Positions 41,975 through 51,018 of a DNA stretch of 64,000 nucleotides are shown here, piece by piece (the first letter of the stretch is position 1; the number at the start of each line of letters is the position of its first letter). The translations under genes and the position numbers were made by a program. The stretch spans positions 1 through 64,000 of the forward strand of contig CBFICB010000007.1 in the NCBI GenBank assembly GCA_965661005.1, in the 5' to 3' direction. The notes under the pieces were generated by a model that was given only the letters and a program-made list of their open reading frames with translations, had not been told where the DNA came from and searched no databases. The stretch is from UBA5109 sp965661005. GTDB lineage: Bacteria; Pseudomonadota; Gammaproteobacteria; Pseudomonadales; Pseudohongiellaceae.

Positions 41975-43111
41975 TTATTTGCTGCTTTTTAGTAATGTCT
42001 CTATTGCACTCAGGCAGTAGAGGACATTACCTAGATTTGCTGAATAGCCCATTAAGCCAATACGCCAAAGTTTACCTGCGCTCTCGCCTAAACCAGGGCC
42101 GATTTCAAGGTTGTAGGTATTCAATAAGAGGCCACGAAAAGCGGCATCATCAATACCATCAGGAATTATAACCGCATTTAATTGAGGCAGGCGTTCGGCC
42201 TCTGGCACGGATAGTTCCAGTCCCATTTTTTCAAGCCCCTGTTTCAGAGCATTATGTGTAACACGATGTCTCTCCCATGAGTTCTCAAGGCCTTCATCAT
42301 GCAAAATACAAAGCGCTTCATGCAGGCCATACAGAGGGTTGATAGGAGCTGTGTGATGATAGGCGCGCTTGCCTTCGCCATCCCAATATCCCAACATGAG
42401 ATTTAAATCCAGAAACCATGATTGCACCGTGGATTGTCGGTTTTTCACTTTTGCTAGCGCTCTTTCGTTAAAGGTCACCGGTGAAAGGCCAGGAATACAA
42501 GACAGGCACTTTTGGGTGCCGGAGTAGACTGCATCCAATTGCCATTCATCAACTTTGAGTGGTACGCCAGCAAGCGAAGTTACTGTATCAACGATGCACA
42601 GGCAATCGTAATCATGAGCAAGTTGCGCCAGAGTTTGGGCATCCGATAAAGCGCCGGTAGAGGTTTCTGCATGAACGAAAGCCAGTATGCAGGCATCAGG
42701 GTTAGCCTTTAGAGCATCTTCGACCTTGGAAGGGTTCACTGCTCGTCCCCAGAGGTCTTCAACAATAATGGCTTCACCACCGCAACGGATGACATTTTCT
42801 TTCATTCTGCTGCCAAAAACGCCATTAATGCAGACGATTACTTTGTCGCCTGGTTCTACCAGGTTCGCAAAGCAACATTCCATGCCGGCTGAGCCAGGTG
42901 CAGATATAGGCAGTGTTACCTCATTTTCTGTCTGGAAGGCATAGCGCAAGAGACTTTTAAGTTCATCCATCATGCCAATAAAAAGTGGGTCAAGATGACC
43001 AATGGTCGGTCGCGACAAGGCTTCCAGAACCCTGGGATTGACATCTGAAGGCCCTGGGCCCATCAGGGTACGTTGAGGCGGATGAAATGAAGTAAAGTGA
43101 TCAGTTGGCAT
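41975..43111 (-). CDS. alanine-glyoxylate-type class V aminotransferase
   Basis: A 378-residue PLP enzyme. The opening LMGPGPSDVNPRVLEALSRPTIGHLDP is typical of AGXT-like transaminases. D175 in CIVDTVTSLAG holds the cofactor, and the Schiff-base lysine is K201 in SGTQKCLSCIPG. R in LWRIGLMGYSANLGN binds the substrate carboxylate. It converts glyoxylate and alanine (or serine) to glycine and a keto acid. The gene at 17549 encodes a paralogue with the same residue indices but only moderate identity by eye. It is divergent from the lactate permease and dehydrogenase pair, suggesting shared control of C2/C3 acid use. Confidence 0.88.
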   Translation of the reverse strand: MPTDHFTSFHPPQRTLMGPGPSDVNPRVLEALSRPTIGHLDPLFIGMMDELKSLLRYAFQTENEVTLPISAPGSAGMECCFANLVEPGDKVIVCINGVFGSRMKENVIRCGGEAIIVEDLWGRAVNPSKVEDALKANPDACILAFVHAETSTGALSDAQTLAQLAHDYDCLCIVDTVTSLAGVPLKVDEWQLDAVYSGTQKCLSCIPGLSPVTFNERALAKVKNRQSTVQSWFLDLNLMLGYWDGEGKRAYHHTAPINPLYGLHEALCILHDEGLENSWERHRVTHNALKQGLEKMGLELSVPEAERLPQLNAVIIPDGIDDAAFRGLLLNTYNLEIGPGLGESAGKLWRIGLMGYSANLGNVLYCLSAIETLLKSSK

Positions 43112-43446
43112 ATAAAACCCTTGAGTTATAAGCTTTGATTGAAGCGCTAAATTTTAAATTGATAACGTGAACAGATGTAGATGTACGAATAACAGGCTAG
43201 CACTATAAACGCCAAAGAGTGTTTCTTGCAATAAAGAAATTGCTCCTTGATAATATTTCGAAGAGATCTAACTTATACGAATTATATCCATCGTCTAGTC
43301 TCTAATTTTTAAGGTTCAGACATAAAGCTGGGATTGTTGCTTGCCTAGCAATACATGCTTTATGGAAATGCCGCGTAAATTTTCAGAATAACTAGTGATA
43401 AAGTTCAATCAGCCACTGATTGACGCTAATAAAAAAGGAACCGCTA
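43112..43446. other. divergent regulatory region between aminotransferase and lactate permease genes
   Basis: 335 bp with no gene. It must contain both promoters, but I cannot assign -35/-10 boxes with confidence. The ribosome-binding site AAAAAAGGAA (43431-43440) before the TTG at 43447 is the clearest signal. Confidence 0.6.
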
Positions 43447-45249
43447 TTGAATTCATTAACCCTCTCTCTGCTTTCCTTTCTTCCGATTCTGATTGTTGCT
43501 ATTTTTCTAGTCATTTTGAAATGGCCAGCCAGACGGGCTATGCCTCTGGCATATATTACTGTTGTCGCTTTAAGTTTGGCAGTATGGAAAATTTCCTTAA
43601 ATCAAATTGCTGCAGCAACGGTAAATGGCATCATCGTTGCCGTGACACTACTATATATAATATTCGGCGCTATTCTATTACTAAACACCTTGCAGCAAAG
43701 TGGTGCCATGCGAGTTATCCGCCAGGCTTTCATCGATATTTCGCCAGATAGGCGTATACAGGTCATTCTGATTGCTTGGTTATTTGGATCTTTTATTGAA
43801 GGTTCATCCGGATTTGGGACACCTGCTGCTGTAGCGGTTCCTTTGTTAGTGGGCTTAGGTTTCCCGGCAATGGCAGCTGTCGTCTCCGGCATGATCATAC
43901 AGAGTGCGCCAGTCTCTTTTGGCGCTCTTGGTACTCCAATTTTAGTAGGCGTGGGTTCGGGCCTATCAGGTGATGCCAGTGTTTTTGCATATATTCAAGA
44001 AAACGGAATTGATGGAGCTAGCATAGAGTCTGTAGGCAGACCATTTTTAGAACTGGTTGCTCAAAAAGTAGCCATATTGCATGCCATTACCGGCACTTTT
44101 ATTCCCCTATTTGTTGTTGCCCTAATGACGCGTTTTTTCGGGGCTAATAAATCCTTTGTTGATGGTCTTAAAGTATGGAAATTTGCACTGTTTGCTGCGT
44201 TTTCTATGACCATCCCCTATGTAATAGCCGCGTATATTTTTGGACCTGAATTTCCTTCTATTTTTGGGGGAATGATAGGCCTGTTAATTGTTATTCCAGC
44301 AGCAAAAGCCGGGTGGTTTATGCCAGACAACAATGATATTTGGGATTTTCCAGATAAAGCTGACTGGGAACCGGAATGGACAGGCTTGGTAAAAATTCAG
44401 GCAGACCCGCTTAGATCTGAAGAAAAAAAATCAATGCCAATTTTAATGGCTGCAGTGCCTTATCTGCTTTTGGCTTTATTATTAATAATCACCCGGGTTC
44501 CGGCACTTGGCGTCAATACCTTTTTGCAATCATTTGCTTTTGCATGGCCGAATATTTTTAACTCCAGTGTCGGTACTGGTAACATTCAACTGCTATATTC
44601 ACCCGCCGCTATTTTTATTGTAGTGTCTGCATCAACATTTCTAATACACAAAATGAGCATACAATCCTACGGACTGGCAGTTAAAGGTTCATGCAAAAAT
44701 ATGCTCAAGGTTTCTTTGCCGCTGTTAGTCACAGTGCCTATGGTACAAGTCTTTCTAAATACTGATGGAGGGTTGGCAGGCTTTGCTAAAATGCCGAATG
44801 CTTTAGCCGAAGGAGTCGCTGATTTAGCGGGGTCCAGTTGGCCAATTTTCTCTACCTTTATTGGCGGCTTAGGGGCATTTATTGCTGGTAGTAATACTGT
44901 TAGCAATATGACCTTTTCTCTTTTTCAGTTTGGAGTAGGAGAACGTATTGGCGTTGACCCAAGTTGGGTTGTAGCATTGCAGGCTGTCGGAGGTGCCGCC
45001 GGAAATATTATTTGTGTGCATAATGTTGTCGCGGCATCGGCAGTAGTGGGATTGTTGGGTAAAGAGGGTTTGGTTATTCGGAAAACCCTGGCAGCTTTTG
45101 TTTACTATGCCTTACTGGCAGGTTCAATGGGTTATGCCATTGTTTGGTCTGGCACCAGAGGCTGGTTAAATCTTGGTACTCTATTAAGTGTTTTGATTGT
45201 AGTGAGTCTTGTCAGTTTCATTAGTATGCAATTAAGAAAGGAGCAGTAA
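43447..45249 (+). CDS. lldP: L-lactate permease (LctP family)
   Basis: About 600 residues from the TTG at 43447, which follows AAGGA by 7 nt. An in-frame TTG at 43420 lacks such a site. The protein is very hydrophobic with about 14 membrane segments and the LctP signatures FGSFIEGSSGFGTPAAVAVPLL, ALGTPILVGVGSG, FIAGSNTVSNMTFSLFQ and GNIICVHNVVAASAVVGL. It takes up lactate or glycolate with protons. The next gene, an L-lactate dehydrogenase, starts 5 bp after its stop, so the two form an uptake and oxidation pair. Confidence 0.93.
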   Translation: MNSLTLSLLSFLPILIVAIFLVILKWPARRAMPLAYITVVALSLAVWKISLNQIAAATVNGIIVAVTLLYIIFGAILLLNTLQQSGAMRVIRQAFIDISPDRRIQVILIAWLFGSFIEGSSGFGTPAAVAVPLLVGLGFPAMAAVVSGMIIQSAPVSFGALGTPILVGVGSGLSGDASVFAYIQENGIDGASIESVGRPFLELVAQKVAILHAITGTFIPLFVVALMTRFFGANKSFVDGLKVWKFALFAAFSMTIPYVIAAYIFGPEFPSIFGGMIGLLIVIPAAKAGWFMPDNNDIWDFPDKADWEPEWTGLVKIQADPLRSEEKKSMPILMAAVPYLLLALLLIITRVPALGVNTFLQSFAFAWPNIFNSSVGTGNIQLLYSPAAIFIVVSASTFLIHKMSIQSYGLAVKGSCKNMLKVSLPLLVTVPMVQVFLNTDGGLAGFAKMPNALAEGVADLAGSSWPIFSTFIGGLGAFIAGSNTVSNMTFSLFQFGVGERIGVDPSWVVALQAVGGAAGNIICVHNVVAASAVVGLLGKEGLVIRKTLAAFVYYALLAGSMGYAIVWSGTRGWLNLGTLLSVLIVVSLVSFISMQLRKEQ

Positions 45250-45254
45250 TCTTG

Positions 45255-46409
45255 ATGTTTAAGCGTTTGAAAGATGTTCACAATATTTCAGATTTTCGCA
45301 GCTTAGCCAAGCAGCGCTTACCTGGGCCAATTTTCCATTACATTGATGGCGCAGCGGATGATGAGGTGACTTACCGTCGTAATACATCTGCTTACGATCA
45401 GGTAGATTTAGTCCCAAATATTTTAGCGGGCGTCGAAAATATTGATTTATCAACTACCGTGCTTGGCCAAAAACTTGATATGCCCCTGTTTTTATCTCCC
45501 ACCGCTTTACAGCGTTTATTCCACCATGATGGGGAACTGGCAGTAGCTCGTGCGGCAGAAAAATTCAATACTATTTTTGGTGTTTCTTCATTAGGGACTG
45601 TAAGCGTTGAAGAAGTTGGAGAGAAAATTAAAACACCCAAGATGTTTCAACTTTATTACCATAAAGATAAGGGACTGACACAGAATATGATTGACCGCAG
45701 CAAGGACGCCAATTTCGAGATTCTGGCCCTAACCGTTGATACTATAGTCGGAGGCAATCGTGAAAGGGATTTGCATACCGGTTTTACTACTCCACCCCGA
45801 TTAACGTTGAAAAGCCTGATGAGCTTCGCCACGCATCCGGCCTGGGCTCTGAATTATTTTACTCATCCGGCTTACGAACTGTCGCAGTTAAAAGATTATG
45901 TAAAAGAGGGGACCAATATTTCAGTATCCATTGGTGACTACTTTACCCGTATGATAGACCAATCTATGACCTGGAAAGACGCCGAACAAGTGAATAAAAA
46001 TTGGGGAAGACAATTCGTATTAAAAGGGGTGATGTCGGTCGAGGATGCTAAACGGGCAGTCGACATAGGAGCTAGCGGAATTATGGTTTCCAACCATGGA
46101 GGCAGACAGTTGGATGGTTCTCGATCGCCCTTTGATCAATTGGCAGAAATTTGTGATGCCGTTGGTGACCAAATCGACGTTATTTGCGATGGAGGTATCA
46201 GACGCGCGACACATATTTTAAAAGCACTGTCAGTTGGTGCTAAAGCCTGTTCAGGCGGACGGCTTTATCTTTATGCTCTGGCTGCCGCCGGGCAACCTGG
46301 TGTTGAAAAAGCACTGGGTATATTACATGAAGAATTAATCAGGGATATGAAACTAATGGGATGTAAATCGATCAGCGATTTACATCGAGGTAATCTACGT
46401 TTTCGCTGA
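45255..46409 (+). CDS. lldD: FMN-dependent L-lactate (alpha-hydroxyacid) dehydrogenase
   Basis: 384 residues from the ATG at 45255. A TTG at 45252 is at slightly better spacing from AGGAG and cannot be excluded. The FMN-dependent alpha-hydroxyacid dehydrogenase family is clear: PIFHYIDGAADDEVTYRRN, MPLFLSPTALQRL, FQLYYHKD, LALTVDT, and the active-site SNHGGRQLDGSRS with H281 and R284, followed by DGGIRRATHILKAL. It oxidises L-lactate or a similar L-2-hydroxyacid to the keto acid and passes electrons to the respiratory chain. The segment GRLYLYALAAAG deviates slightly from the usual GRPxLYxLAxxG. It is translationally close to the permease gene. Confidence 0.92.
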   Translation: MFKRLKDVHNISDFRSLAKQRLPGPIFHYIDGAADDEVTYRRNTSAYDQVDLVPNILAGVENIDLSTTVLGQKLDMPLFLSPTALQRLFHHDGELAVARAAEKFNTIFGVSSLGTVSVEEVGEKIKTPKMFQLYYHKDKGLTQNMIDRSKDANFEILALTVDTIVGGNRERDLHTGFTTPPRLTLKSLMSFATHPAWALNYFTHPAYELSQLKDYVKEGTNISVSIGDYFTRMIDQSMTWKDAEQVNKNWGRQFVLKGVMSVEDAKRAVDIGASGIMVSNHGGRQLDGSRSPFDQLAEICDAVGDQIDVICDGGIRRATHILKALSVGAKACSGGRLYLYALAAAGQPGVEKALGILHEELIRDMKLMGCKSISDLHRGNLRFR

Positions 46410-46422
46410 AACAAAACTGAAC

Positions 46423-46462
46423 GCTGTCACCAAAATTTATTTTGGTTGATTCTGGTGACAGC
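46423..46462. terminator. inverted repeat between convergent genes
   Basis: GCTGTCACC at 46423 and GGTGACAGC ending at 46462 pair perfectly, with an inner CCAAAATTTATTTTGG fold. It sits between the convergent lldD and methyltransferase-like genes. No strong T tract is seen, so the termination role is likely but unproven. Confidence 0.5.
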
Positions 46463-46474
46463 AGTTAAGGGCTT

Positions 46475-47176
46475 TTACATTGACGGTTTTCTGGCGACAA
46501 ATAAAAAGCGATCAGTATTTCTGCCAAGCACAGGATCGAAAATCATGCGGCTATGATCATCAACATTGTTTCGCAGGATGTTGGATTCCGTTTCAATAGA
46601 AAATCCAGCCGCAGTAATGGTTTCTCTGGCTACTTCGATAGGTATTCTGTGCAAGTTGGCAAAATTTTCATTATCTGCGTCGGCGATATGATCAGTGACG
46701 ATAACAAGGCCTTCGGGTTTGAGCGCATCATAGATTTGGCCATACATGTCTGCACCGGCTGCGCCGACAAAATGATGAGATTCAAGAGCAAATATTAAGA
46801 CATCGACACTAGCATCAGGAATATCTGAAACTGCCGATACAGGCTCAACATTAGCCATGGCCACTATGTCTTCAGGTGGTTCGCCTCTACCTCCTAAACC
46901 CTGTGAATAGACAGTGCCTTCTTCGCCCACCGCCAAGGATAAAACGCGCACATACCAACCGCCACCAGAAATAACATCTGCGACGGTCATGCCTTCTTCT
47001 ACGCCGGCTAATTCCATGACCTGATAGGGACGACGCACGCCATCTCTGGCACGGTCCTCCATTGGTCGAGCATCTGAATTCAGTTTCTCGATAAAATCTG
47101 GTGCAACCGCTAGGGCAGCAGACATCATAAATATACTCGTTATGAAAAATAGGCCTTTGATCATTGGTGTTTTCAT
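46475..47176 (-). CDS. exported methyltransferase-like protein
   Basis: 233 residues. A signal peptide ends near AALAVAP. The mature part has a class I methyltransferase outline: RARDGVRRPYQVMELAGVEEGMTVADVISGGGWYVRVLSLAVG as the helix and motif I, VDVLIFALESHHF, then DALKPEGLVIVTDHIA. The usual DxGxGxG is written DVISGGG, weaker than normal. A periplasmic methyltransferase would lack SAM, so the fold may be re-used or the hydrophobic N-terminus may be an anchor. Related exported proteins are common in marine proteobacteria, with no function I know of. Confidence 0.75.
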   Translation of the reverse strand: MKTPMIKGLFFITSIFMMSAALAVAPDFIEKLNSDARPMEDRARDGVRRPYQVMELAGVEEGMTVADVISGGGWYVRVLSLAVGEEGTVYSQGLGGRGEPPEDIVAMANVEPVSAVSDIPDASVDVLIFALESHHFVGAAGADMYGQIYDALKPEGLVIVTDHIADADNENFANLHRIPIEVARETITAAGFSIETESNILRNNVDDHSRMIFDPVLGRNTDRFLFVARKPSM

Positions 47177-47370
47177 TGTTTTCCTCAGCTTTGAATTATT
47201 TTTAAAGTTTATAGATATTATGTAAATTGGTAGCCGATCAGATTAGCATAAACGCATTCACATTATCCGCAGATTCTTAAAGGCTGTGTTAATATTTATT
47301 GTCTCAAGTCTATGTTCTAGACATGTTAAGAAGTTTTATACCCAAGCGGTATAGCTACAGGCGTCATTAA

Positions 47371-47610
47371 ATGAAAATACGAAGTCGAGAAATCAATATT
47401 TTTAGCATGTCTGCGCTAGACCTGTTTGCTTCAGCGCTGGGTGCTTTTGCCAAGGCCAATAAAGTTGCCCTTTGTCACCTTCTGGGAGATGGCAATGGCA
47501 ATCCAGAATTCATTGTGATTGTTGTGTCAGAACGTGCTTTGGACGCTCATTTTGCTCATGGTGATCTGATAGCAAATCCTCTTGGTGGTGGATGTGGTGG
47601 AATTGGATAA
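47371..47610 (+). CDS. chimeric small protein: membrane-anchor N-terminus joined to a C-H...HxxHGD domain
   Basis: 79 residues. Residues 1-26 (MKIRSREINIFSMSALDLFA then SALGAF) match the start of a known family of anchored proteins in which ALGAF continues into a transmembrane helix. Here, after ALGAF, the sequence switches to KVALC35H36-type text ending A-x-AH60FAH63GD. That is a small domain with the pattern K-V-x-L-C-H ... I-x-V-x-x-x-A-x-x-A-H-x-x-H-G-D seen in many exported bacterial proteins. The join is at about residue 27-30. A real small gene, a domain fusion or a deletion product are all possible. A good terminator follows at 47639. Confidence 0.6.
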   Translation: MKIRSREINIFSMSALDLFASALGAFAKANKVALCHLLGDGNGNPEFIVIVVSERALDAHFAHGDLIANPLGGGCGGIG

Positions 47611-47638
47611 TCCAGACAGCATAGCACGATAGATCAAG

Positions 47639-47674
47639 AGCCCTGCTTTCATTGCTCGATTGCAGGGCTTTTTT
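47639..47674 (+). terminator. intrinsic terminator of the 79-aa gene
   Basis: AGCCCTGC (47639-47646) and GCAGGGCT (47662-47669) pair perfectly and are followed by T69-T74. The loop is 15 nt. It supports real transcription of the small upstream gene. Confidence 0.88.
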
Positions 47675-47700
47675 ATGCCTGGGACTAAAGATAGAGAGCC

Positions 47701-48390
47701 TTACCAGGGGTGAATGTCACCATTCCACTTGAAAAAACTGCCCGTATTCGTCATATCCATTTTTTCAATGACCTTGCGAATTCCTTCGGCACTTTCCTGA
47801 GGCGTTATGGTTGCATCCGGTCCCCCCATATCAGTCTGCACCCAGCCCGGATGGATTAAGCAGATTGAGATTCCATGCTGTTGCCATTCAGTCGCAAGAA
47901 TTTGCATGACTTTATTAACAGCCGCTTTGGTACTGGAATAGGCGTAGATAGGCATGGAGAAGGTTGAAGCGCCTACCTGACTGGATACAGTCAGCATTTT
48001 AGGGTCTTGAGCAGAAAGAAGATGTTGCTGGAATGCTTCCGCTACTCGAAAAGGCCCAATCGTGTTGATCTGCAGGGTCATGAGCCAATCATTCAGATTG
48101 GCATCCCCAAAAGATTGATGCTCTCCGCCATAAACGCCGGCATTGTTAATAAGCACATCAATTGTAGCTTCAGACAATTCTTGTGCGCAGTGTTTTATGG
48201 ATTCTTCACTGGACACATCCATAGAATGTATCGATACCTTGCCAGCACTGGCCTTTGCTAGTGCAGTTAATTCTTGAGCTGAGTCTGGATTACGACAGCA
48301 GGCATAAACTCTGTCACCATTAGTGAAATATTGCTGGCTTAATTCCAGACCGATGCCGCGATTAGCACCGGTAATTAATGCGCTTGTCAT
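47701..48390 (-). CDS. short-chain dehydrogenase/reductase (SDR)
   Basis: 229 residues with a classical SDR pattern: ITGANRGIGLE (cofactor glycine motif, 7-17), NNAG at 82-85, the catalytic serine in LTVSSQVG (S136/S137), Y151 and K155 in YAYSSTKAAV, and HPGWVQTDMGG. The closest look is to CsgA/carbonyl-reductase-like enzymes of about 230 residues. It reduces an unknown carbonyl with NAD(P)H in the cytoplasm. It is a single gene, convergent with the 79-aa protein gene. Confidence 0.9.
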   Translation of the reverse strand: MTSALITGANRGIGLELSQQYFTNGDRVYACCRNPDSAQELTALAKASAGKVSIHSMDVSSEESIKHCAQELSEATIDVLINNAGVYGGEHQSFGDANLNDWLMTLQINTIGPFRVAEAFQQHLLSAQDPKMLTVSSQVGASTFSMPIYAYSSTKAAVNKVMQILATEWQQHGISICLIHPGWVQTDMGGPDATITPQESAEGIRKVIEKMDMTNTGSFFKWNGDIHPW

Positions 48391-48587
48391 TGATTTTTGT
48401 CCTGTTTATTTATTGCGGTGTATATTTTTTGATTACATGCAGTAAGAATAAATATACACGATTCTGATCGATAAAAGAGCTTAAATTACCGTGCTGGAAA
48501 ATTTGGTATTCCTAGACAGTTTAGAGCCCCTTGCATACAATCCAAGCAGACCATGTCAATTATTTGAATAAGAAAAAAGAGGTTCTA

Positions 48588-49658
48588 ATGAAATTTCAAG
48601 TGCTGCTATCTAGTCTCCTGACGTTTTTAGTCGTTCCGGTTTATGCACAAAGTGTAGCCGATGCTTTTGATCCTGGGTATAGCCTGCAATCATGGCAGCA
48701 TCCTGAGTTAGCGAAAGTGCGTGAAAATTGTCGCAATCCTGCCCCCGCCTTTGGCTTTCCACCAAGAGAGCCTCAAACAGGCCTGATTATGCCGCCGCCA
48801 ACAGAGACTGTTGCAGCCTCATCGTCTATTGCGGGTGTAATTAGTGCTGGCCAGAATTGGGAAACAGTATGGTCCTGGAATGGTAATCAGGCTGATGGCC
48901 ATATTGCTACTGAAGATGGTGGCTTAATGTTCGCTAATAATGATGCAAGTAATGTTATTCGTCTAAACCCTGATGGTTCTGCTGAGGTCGTTCATGACAA
49001 CACCAATACTGGTGGTGCCTTATCCCGAAACAAGCAGGGTGAGCTGTTTCTACTGGAGCGTGGGCTGCATTCAGCTATCATTAAGCTTGAACCAGAACGT
49101 CATGTTTTTGCAGACAAGTATCAAGGCGACCCAATTGATTGTCTTAGTGGCATTATGAATGATCTGATGGCGGATAGTTTAGGTGGCGTATATTTTACTA
49201 TCACCGCTGCCGGACTTTTTTATGCTGATTCAGATGGAGTGGTGACAAAATATGGTGATGTCATCGGTACTAATGGCCTTATTTTGAGCCCAAATGAGGA
49301 TACGCTTTATGTGACCAATGGTCCGGTTATTGTTGCCTATGATGTGCAAGAAGATGGCTCACTCACTAATCAGCGTGATTTCGTCAGATTAAGTGAGGGT
49401 GGCGGTGATGGTATGGCCGTGGACTCTGAGGGGCGTATTTATGTGAGCACCGGTTCATCCGTTGATGTTATTGCCCCTGATGGCAGTATGCTGGGAAATA
49501 TTCCTGGACCACGTGGATTGCACGGCGTAGCCTTTAGTGGTGAGGATAAAAAATCACTTTATGCGATTGTGCTTAATGGCGCCTTTGGCCCTAATGCGGC
49601 AAATCGAATTGTCAGAATCCCCATGCTTTCCCAAGGTTATTTGGAAAGAGCTAAGTAA
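48588..49658 (+). CDS. exported SMP-30/gluconolactonase-like propeller protein
   Basis: About 356 residues from the ATG at 48588, which has GAGG upstream. The longer frame from 48531 adds 19 unlikely residues. A signal peptide ends at PVYAQS. The propeller shows the SMP-30-like runs WNGNQADGHIATEDGGLMFAN, TGGALSRNKQGELFLLERG, DPIDCLSGIMNDLMADSLGGVYFT, GLILSPNEDTLYVTNG and GDGMAVDSEGRIYVST. Such proteins are calcium- or metal-dependent lactonases, so a sugar-lactone or similar substrate is possible. It is probably periplasmic. No operon partner. Confidence 0.85.
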   Translation: MKFQVLLSSLLTFLVVPVYAQSVADAFDPGYSLQSWQHPELAKVRENCRNPAPAFGFPPREPQTGLIMPPPTETVAASSSIAGVISAGQNWETVWSWNGNQADGHIATEDGGLMFANNDASNVIRLNPDGSAEVVHDNTNTGGALSRNKQGELFLLERGLHSAIIKLEPERHVFADKYQGDPIDCLSGIMNDLMADSLGGVYFTITAAGLFYADSDGVVTKYGDVIGTNGLILSPNEDTLYVTNGPVIVAYDVQEDGSLTNQRDFVRLSEGGGDGMAVDSEGRIYVSTGSSVDVIAPDGSMLGNIPGPRGLHGVAFSGEDKKSLYAIVLNGAFGPNAANRIVRIPMLSQGYLERAK

Positions 49659-49739
49659 GTTGAAGAGGTATTTCTGAGTTTATTAACCATGGTTCCTTGC
49701 ATTTTTAGTGCGCCATTTTGCTATGCAGGTAAGGCTTAA

Positions 49740-50813
49740 ATGGGACTGCTATTTCTATATGTGGGGATTGCGCTGGTATTTTCGTTTCTTTGTTCTATCA
49801 CCGAAGCTGTATTCCTGAGTGTTTCTAAAGCTCACATAACCTTAATGGAACAGCAGGATCGTTCTGGTGGCACCTTGATGAGAGAGCTCAAAGAGGACAT
49901 CAATAAGCCTCTGGCGGCCATTCTGACCTTGAATACTATTGCTCATACCATTGGTGCTGCCGGGGCAGGTGCACAGGCAGCTGTTGTGTTTGGAAATGCC
50001 TGGGTGGGCCTGGCTTCAGCAATTCTTACCCTGCTGATACTGGTTTTTTCAGAAATCATTCCCAAAACGCTTGGTGCAGTATATTGGCGTCAATTGGCAG
50101 GGCTCACTGCGCATATTCTGGTAATGCTGGTTTGGGTACTTTATCCCTTTGTCTGGTTCTCAGAGAAAATCACTCGAGGGATTTCTAACAACCATGACCC
50201 TGAAGGTTTTTCACGTGAAGAATTTGCGGCCATGGCTGAACTTGGTACAAAAGAAGGGCAATTACAAGAGCAGGAATCACGAATATTACAGAACATCTTT
50301 TTATTAAATGAAACTCCGGTTAAATCTGTTATGACGCCCAGACCTGTGGTGTTTTCATTGCCGGATTCCATGAAAGTGTCCGAGTTCTTCAGTGCCTATG
50401 ATGATACGCGTTTTTCGCGAATTCCTATTTATGAGAGTAATCGTGAGCATCTTGACGGTTTTGTGCTTAAGAGCGATCTCTTGCTGGCACAGACTCGAGG
50501 TAATTCCGAGAATACTCTCAAGCACTATCAGCGTGAACTTAAAGCGGTCGTAGATAGCAAGTCTGTCTATGAAGCCTTTGAACTATTTATTAAAAACCGC
50601 CTGCACATCATGTTGATAGTGGATGAATATGGCGGTATGGAAGGTATCATTACGCTGGAAGACATTCTGGAAACACTACTTGGCTTTGAAATAATGGATG
50701 AAAAAGACAAGCAGGCGGATATGCAGGAACATGCCAGACGCTTATGGCGTCGCCGAGCTGATAAAATGGGACTGGATATTCCCGCTCATGATAAAGATCA
50801 AGAATCCGACTAA
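49740..50813 (+). CDS. CNNM/CorC-type (DUF21 plus CBS pair) membrane protein
   Basis: 357 residues. The N-terminal DUF21 domain has a short hydrophobic start, FSFLCSITEAVFLSVSKAHI, and further membrane segments to about residue 145. A tandem CBS-domain region follows (about 190-310), with VKSVMTPRPVVFSLPDSMKVSEF and LHIMLIVDEYGGMEGIITLEDIL. The C-terminal CorC/HlyC transporter-associated domain is missing or shortened. Family members move Mg2+/Co2+ or regulate such transport. The start ATG at 49740 has TAAGG upstream. The role is inferred from family. Confidence 0.88.
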   Translation: MGLLFLYVGIALVFSFLCSITEAVFLSVSKAHITLMEQQDRSGGTLMRELKEDINKPLAAILTLNTIAHTIGAAGAGAQAAVVFGNAWVGLASAILTLLILVFSEIIPKTLGAVYWRQLAGLTAHILVMLVWVLYPFVWFSEKITRGISNNHDPEGFSREEFAAMAELGTKEGQLQEQESRILQNIFLLNETPVKSVMTPRPVVFSLPDSMKVSEFFSAYDDTRFSRIPIYESNREHLDGFVLKSDLLLAQTRGNSENTLKHYQRELKAVVDSKSVYEAFELFIKNRLHIMLIVDEYGGMEGIITLEDILETLLGFEIMDEKDKQADMQEHARRLWRRRADKMGLDIPAHDKDQESD

Positions 50814-51018
50814 AGCATAGCAGTTAAGCTTAGTCCTCTATCAGCGTCTTATACTTCGATGAAAGCAATTAAAGACTATTAATTGGTTCCAGAATGAGGT
50901 TGCCACGCATGGCATCCAAGTCATTTTCATCTAATGCTTGACTTGTAAAGGCTTTAGACTATAGAAAAGAAAGTCTTCAAAATTATTTTTATCAAAACTT
51001 AACAGGAAGAATGCATAG

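Noticed and set aside
43395..43751. 118-codon open frame on the plus strand
   Set aside because: Out of frame over the start of the lactate permease gene, rich in Cys and His in a way typical of shadow frames.
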